Assembly: GCA_963769905.1 (NCBI GenBank)
Contig: CAVYNG010000002.1
Span: forward strand, 1,798,001-1,862,000
Direction: 5' to 3'
DNA length: 64,000 nucleotides
Origin: Bog-756 sp963769905
GTDB lineage: Bacteria; Actinomycetota; Acidimicrobiia; Acidimicrobiales; RAAP-2
In this document: piece by piece, positions 61,266 through 64,000 of the stretch
Numbering within the stretch: the first letter of the stretch is position 1
How the letters are laid out: each line of letters starts with the position of its first letter
Position numbers and translations under genes: made by a program
Notes under the pieces: model-generated
Seen by the model: the letters and a program-made list of their open reading frames with translations, nothing else
Databases searched by the model: none
What the model was told of the DNA's origin: nothing

Positions 61266-61444
61266 TAGTCGACGTCGACGGCCTGCCGACCCTTGTACCA
61301 GCCGCAATTGGGGCAGACCACGTGCGGGAGCTTGGCATGGGCGCACTGCGGGCAGACCGATCGTGCCGGCGCGCGGAGCACCCAGTTGGATGCGCGGCGG
61401 CTGCGGCTCTTCGCCTTGGAGGTCTTCTTCTTGGGGACAGCCAT
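61265..61444 (-). CDS. rpmF: 50S ribosomal protein L32
   Basis: 59 aa, too short for many gene lists. It starts MAVPKKKTSKAKSRSRRA and carries the zinc ribbon CPQCAHAKLPHVVCPNC (four Cys, so the C+ form). Its TAG shares one base with the plsX GTG. DUF177 lies 31 bp upstream: the classic DUF177-rpmF-plsX order. Confidence 0.97.
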   Translation of the reverse strand: MAVPKKKTSKAKSRSRRASNWVLRAPARSVCPQCAHAKLPHVVCPNCGWYKGRQAVDVD

Positions 61445-61475
61445 AGGCAGGGGATCCTAGGGCATCCGCGCCTGC

Positions 61476-62036
61476 TCAGGGCCCGCGGAGACGGTCGAGC
61501 GCCGACCACCGGGGGTCGACCGGTCCCGAACACTCGCAACCCGAGAGGTTCCAGTTGGTCCCGCACTCGGGACACAGCCCGCGGCAGTCCTCCGAGCAGA
61601 GCGGTGCGAGCGGCAGCTCGAGCAAGACCGCGTCCCGTGTCATCGGCTCGAGATCGACCACGTCCTCGGAGAACGGGTAGGCCTCTTCGTCGTCCAGGAG
61701 TCCACCGTCGCGGACGAAGCGCTCACGCACCGAGGCGACCACCCGGCCTTCGACCTGGCCGCCGCAGCGGCGGCACTCACCTCGCCAGGGCGCTTCCACC
61801 GTCCCTGCGGCCATGATCCCGCCGGGGAACGAGGAGAGGACGACGTCCACCGTCACCGGCGCGCCATCCGGCACCGAGACGGAGACGGTGGCGAGCCCTT
61901 CGATCACCCCGCTCCGTTCGACGCGCTCCGCCGTACCGAGCTCGCGGCGGAGCCCCGCGACGGACACCCGGAAGGGGTGCTTCGAACGCTCCCGATTGGC
62001 CGGCCTCTCGGACTCGGGATCGGTCACAGCCGTCAT
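61476..62036 (-). CDS. DUF177 (YceD) family protein
   Basis: 186 aa. An N-terminal beta region (VTVDVVLSSFPGGIMAAG, RGECRRCGGQVEGRV) and a C-terminal metal-binding-like cluster LCSEDCRGLCPECGTNWNLSGC are the YceD family pattern. YceD is implicated in 23S rRNA metabolism in plants and bacteria. It starts 12 bp after the sepIVA-like gene and precedes rpmF. Confidence 0.9.
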   Translation of the reverse strand: MTAVTDPESERPANRERSKHPFRVSVAGLRRELGTAERVERSGVIEGLATVSVSVPDGAPVTVDVVLSSFPGGIMAAGTVEAPWRGECRRCGGQVEGRVVASVRERFVRDGGLLDDEEAYPFSEDVVDLEPMTRDAVLLELPLAPLCSEDCRGLCPECGTNWNLSGCECSGPVDPRWSALDRLRGP

Positions 62037-62048
62037 CTCGACCTCCGA

Positions 62049-62657
62049 TCAGGCGAGATCCTGGTCGAAGAAGCCCTCCGGCTCGTCGGCGCTCGCCGGG
62101 TCGCCGACGGAGGGGGTGGCGAGCGTGGTGTCGCCCTGGTCGCCGATCTCGACCGGCGGCAGCGGAGTCACCTGGAGCTTCTGCCGGCCGGCCCTCACCG
62201 TCTTCATGGTGCGGTCGAGGACGATCTCGAAGCTCGCCAACTTGTGGTCGGCGTAGTCCTCCGCCTCGTGCCGGAGCCTCCGCGCCTCCTCGTTGGCATC
62301 GTCGAGGATCCGCTGGGCCACATGGTTCGCCTGACGGACGATCTCGGTGCGCTGCACCATGCGCTCGGCCTGGACCCGCACCTCCTCGAGCAGCGCATCC
62401 GCCTCTCGACCCCGTTCGGCCAGGAACTCCTCCCGCTCCTTCAGCAGCCAACGCGCCTGACGGAGCTCATCGGGCATCTGGTCGAGTGCTGCCTGCAACA
62501 GGTCGACGAGCTCTTCACGGGAGACCAGGACCGACGCGGAGAGCGGCATCGCCTTCGCGGTCTGCACGAGCTCGAGCGCGCCGCGGATGAACGCTTCGGC
62601 GTCGTGGTGCGGGCCGATGTTGCGCTCCGCGTCGAGATCCTCGAAGACGTCACTCAT
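62049..62657 (-). CDS. sepIVA: SepIVA/DivIVA-like coiled-coil protein
   Basis: 202 aa, helical, starting MSDVFEDLDAERNIGPHHD with a long charged coiled coil (LLKEREEFLAERGREADALL and on) and an acidic tail. In mycobacteria the DivIVA-like septation protein SepIVA is encoded beside DUF177 and rnc, so this is probably its counterpart in envelope growth or division. It overlaps the end of coaD by 8 bp. Confidence 0.75.
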   Translation of the reverse strand: MSDVFEDLDAERNIGPHHDAEAFIRGALELVQTAKAMPLSASVLVSREELVDLLQAALDQMPDELRQARWLLKEREEFLAERGREADALLEEVRVQAERMVQRTEIVRQANHVAQRILDDANEEARRLRHEAEDYADHKLASFEIVLDRTMKTVRAGRQKLQVTPLPPVEIGDQGDTTLATPSVGDPASADEPEGFFDQDLA

Positions 62658-63132
62658 CGGCGAACTTCTCCTGAAGGCGGATTGCCACCACCTTCGGCAC
62701 GAACGAGGTCACATCGCCCCCGAAGCGGGCCACCTCCCGCAAAAGGCGGGACGCGATGAACGAGTGCGCGGAGCTGGTCGGGATGAACAGGGTCTCGACA
62801 CCGGAGAGCTGCTTGTTCATCTGGGCCATCTGGAGCTCGTTCTCGAAGTCCGAGACCGCCCGCAAGCCCTTGACGATCGCGCTCGCTCCGACCTCGTGGG
62901 CGACATTGACCACGAGGGTCGCCACCGACACGATGCGGACGTTCACCAGATGGGCGAGCGACTCCTCCAGCATCTCTTGGCGCTCCCTCAAGTCGAAGAG
63001 CGCCTCGGTCTTCTGGGGATTCCGGAGTGCCGCGACCACCACCTCGTCGAAGAGCCGCGAGGCACGCTCGATCACTTCGAGATGCCCGTTGTGCACCGGG
63101 TCGAACGATCCGGGGATGAGCGCGATCCTCAC
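62650..63132 (-). CDS. coaD: Phosphopantetheine adenylyltransferase
   Basis: 160 aa. The nucleotidyltransferase motif PGSFDPVHNGHLEVIERA is intact, as are VKGLRAVSDFENELQMAQMN and the TSSAHSFIASRLLREVARFG segment of the ATP site. It makes dephospho-CoA. The GTG overlaps the rsmD stop (GTGA). Confidence 0.95.
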   Translation of the reverse strand: MRIALIPGSFDPVHNGHLEVIERASRLFDEVVVAALRNPQKTEALFDLRERQEMLEESLAHLVNVRIVSVATLVVNVAHEVGASAIVKGLRAVSDFENELQMAQMNKQLSGVETLFIPTSSAHSFIASRLLREVARFGGDVTSFVPKVVAIRLQEKFADE

Positions 63133-63686
63133 GAGGCACCTTTCTGGGCCGCACGATCGGGACGGGCGACCGTGACGATGGTACCTCCGTAGCGCTTGGA
63201 TCTCAGTACCCCCCAGTCCTTCCCGACGTCGATCGGAGCTCCCGATTCGAGCACCGCGAGGTCGCCGGGCAGGCTCGGCAGCAGGCTCGCCCAACCGCCG
63301 TAGTCGTAGGGCGGATCGCACAGGACCAGGTCGTAGCGGGACGCGGTCCTCGTGACCCACCGGTCGACGTCGGCCTGCACGACGGTCGCCTCGCCGGTCC
63401 GTTCCGCCTCTGCGAGCCCGACCGCCTCGAGGTTGGCGCGCAGAGCGGCGATCGCGGAGGGATCACGCTCGACGAACGTCACCGAGGCGGCCCCGCGCGA
63501 GAGCGCCTCGATCCCGAGTGCGCCGGTGCCGGCAAAGAGGTCGGCGACCTGGCGGCCCTCGACCCCCCCGAGGCTGAAGAGGATGTCGAAGATCGCCTCG
63601 CGCACACGGTCCGAGGTCGGGCGCAACGTCGGGCCGGGGCGGGCGGAAAGGCGCCTGCCGCGCAGCTCCCCTGCGATCACGCGCAC
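63129..63686 (-). CDS. rsmD: 16S rRNA (guanine966-N2)-methyltransferase
   Basis: 185 aa. MRVIAGELRGRRL and RPTSDRVREAIFDIL begin the family pattern; the SAM site is VADLFAGTGALGIEALSRGA; the catalytic motif is DPPY in LVLCDPPYDYGG. GTG 63686 has TAGGCT 6 nt upstream, so this may be the first cistron of a leaderless rsmD-coaD-sepIVA-DUF177-rpmF-plsX transcript. Confidence 0.95.
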   Translation of the reverse strand: MRVIAGELRGRRLSARPGPTLRPTSDRVREAIFDILFSLGGVEGRQVADLFAGTGALGIEALSRGAASVTFVERDPSAIAALRANLEAVGLAEAERTGEATVVQADVDRWVTRTASRYDLVLCDPPYDYGGWASLLPSLPGDLAVLESGAPIDVGKDWGVLRSKRYGGTIVTVARPDRAAQKGAS

Positions 63687-63692
63687 TCCTGC

Positions 63693-63698
63693 AGCCTA
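63693..63698 (-). promoter_or_regulatory. -10 element TAGGCT, leaderless type
   Basis: TAGGCT on the minus strand is 6 nt before the GTG of rsmD. Confidence 0.6.
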
Positions 63699-63772
63699 CC
63701 GGGCGGCCCCCGGCACACCCGGGCCTCGGGGGCGCGCCATCGGAGGTTCCCGCGGCAACCTGGCGCGGGCAC

Positions 63773-64000
63773 TCAGCTCTTGAAGAGGAATTCGGCTTCG
63801 TCGTCGTCGACGAACAGACGCAGCTCGTCGGCGAGGAGCGGATGGTCGAGGAGGGCCGGGTCCTCGGCGACCAGATCGTCGGCGAGCGAGCGCGCGGCGA
63901 CGACCAGGTCCCGATCCGAGCCGAGCCGCGCCAGACGGAGGTCGCTCCGCCCTTTCTGGCGCTCACCCAGGATCGTCCCCTCGCCACGGAGTTCGAGGTC
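63773..64000 (-). CDS. recG: ATP-dependent DNA helicase RecG (C-terminal part)
   Basis: Last 75 residues only; the 5' part is cut by the window end. It begins DLELRGEGTILGERQKGRSD, matching the RecG motif after helicase motif VI, followed by helices and ending EAEFLFKS. RecG rescues stalled replication forks. It is upstream of rsmD on the same strand by 86 bp, a common arrangement. Confidence 0.88.
   Translation of the reverse strand, partial: DLELRGEGTILGERQKGRSDLRLARLGSDRDLVVAARSLADDLVAEDPALLDHPLLADELRLFVDDDEAEFLFKS

Overview
The window is 64 kb of continuous high-GC chromosome with no phage, insertion sequence or CRISPR array. It looks like an actinobacterium (Actinomycetota), most likely of the class Acidimicrobiia. 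The evidence is: mycothiol-type enzymes (an Mca-like amidase, a second PIG-L deacetylase, a DinB/maleylpyruvate-isomerase-fold protein); luciferase-like and PPOX proteins of the sort that use coenzyme F420; a CYP142-like P450; a SepIVA-like protein; DUF2469, DUF7144 and PspAA/PspAB proteins; and the GYW(L/M)VASDGGVFSFGDA repeats of the first gene. The class assignment is inference. Many start codons follow a TANNNT box by only 6-7 nt, as expected of leaderless actinobacterial mRNAs.

Layout. 0-9 kb: secreted NlpC/P60 peptidase with 42-residue repeats, a PLP lyase/decarboxylase paired with an FGGY sugar kinase, two tandem GGDEF-EAL proteins, an acetyltransferase. 9-15 kb: mycothiol-type enzyme, flavin monooxygenase, copper chaperone and a frameshifted copper P-type ATPase, a lipoprotein. 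15-24 kb: nitroreductase, tRNA-Gly(TCC), anchored beta-propeller protein, lipid-kinase-like protein, a third diguanylate cyclase, a PIG-L deacetylase, DedA, an alpha/beta hydrolase. 24-32 kb: RecB-like Fe-S nuclease with PAP2 phosphatase, DsbA-like protein, two F420-type oxidoreductases flanking purE, YdjC-like deacetylase, Mca with an SCP2 protein. 32.6-35.3 kb: PspA-PspAA-HtpX-PspAB envelope-stress cluster. 35-41 kb: pterin dehydratase, two P450s, fumarase, endonuclease IV, PPOX protein. 41-45.5 kb: pilin-like protein, dprA-comM, VapBC-type toxin-antitoxin.

45.5-64 kb is a core housekeeping region read mostly on the minus strand: recG (cut by the window end), rsmD, coaD, sepIVA-like, DUF177, rpmF, plsX, then an inserted acyl-CoA dehydrogenase and truncated haemoglobin, then acpP, rnc, mutM, smc, ftsY, ffh, rpsP, khpA-like, rimM, trmD, rplS, DUF2469, yraN, enoyl-CoA hydratase. 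It joins ribosome and rRNA/tRNA maturation, signal-recognition-particle targeting, chromosome condensation, and early fatty-acid/phospholipid synthesis. Frequent 1-8 bp start/stop overlaps indicate translational coupling.

No wholly new multi-gene system is obvious. The strongest unusual signals are the six 10-bp-phased operator repeats over the toxin-antitoxin promoter, the CT-run frameshift in copA, the widespread leaderless-promoter signature, the palindrome in front of the pilin-like gene, and a P450 with an altered haem-loop motif.
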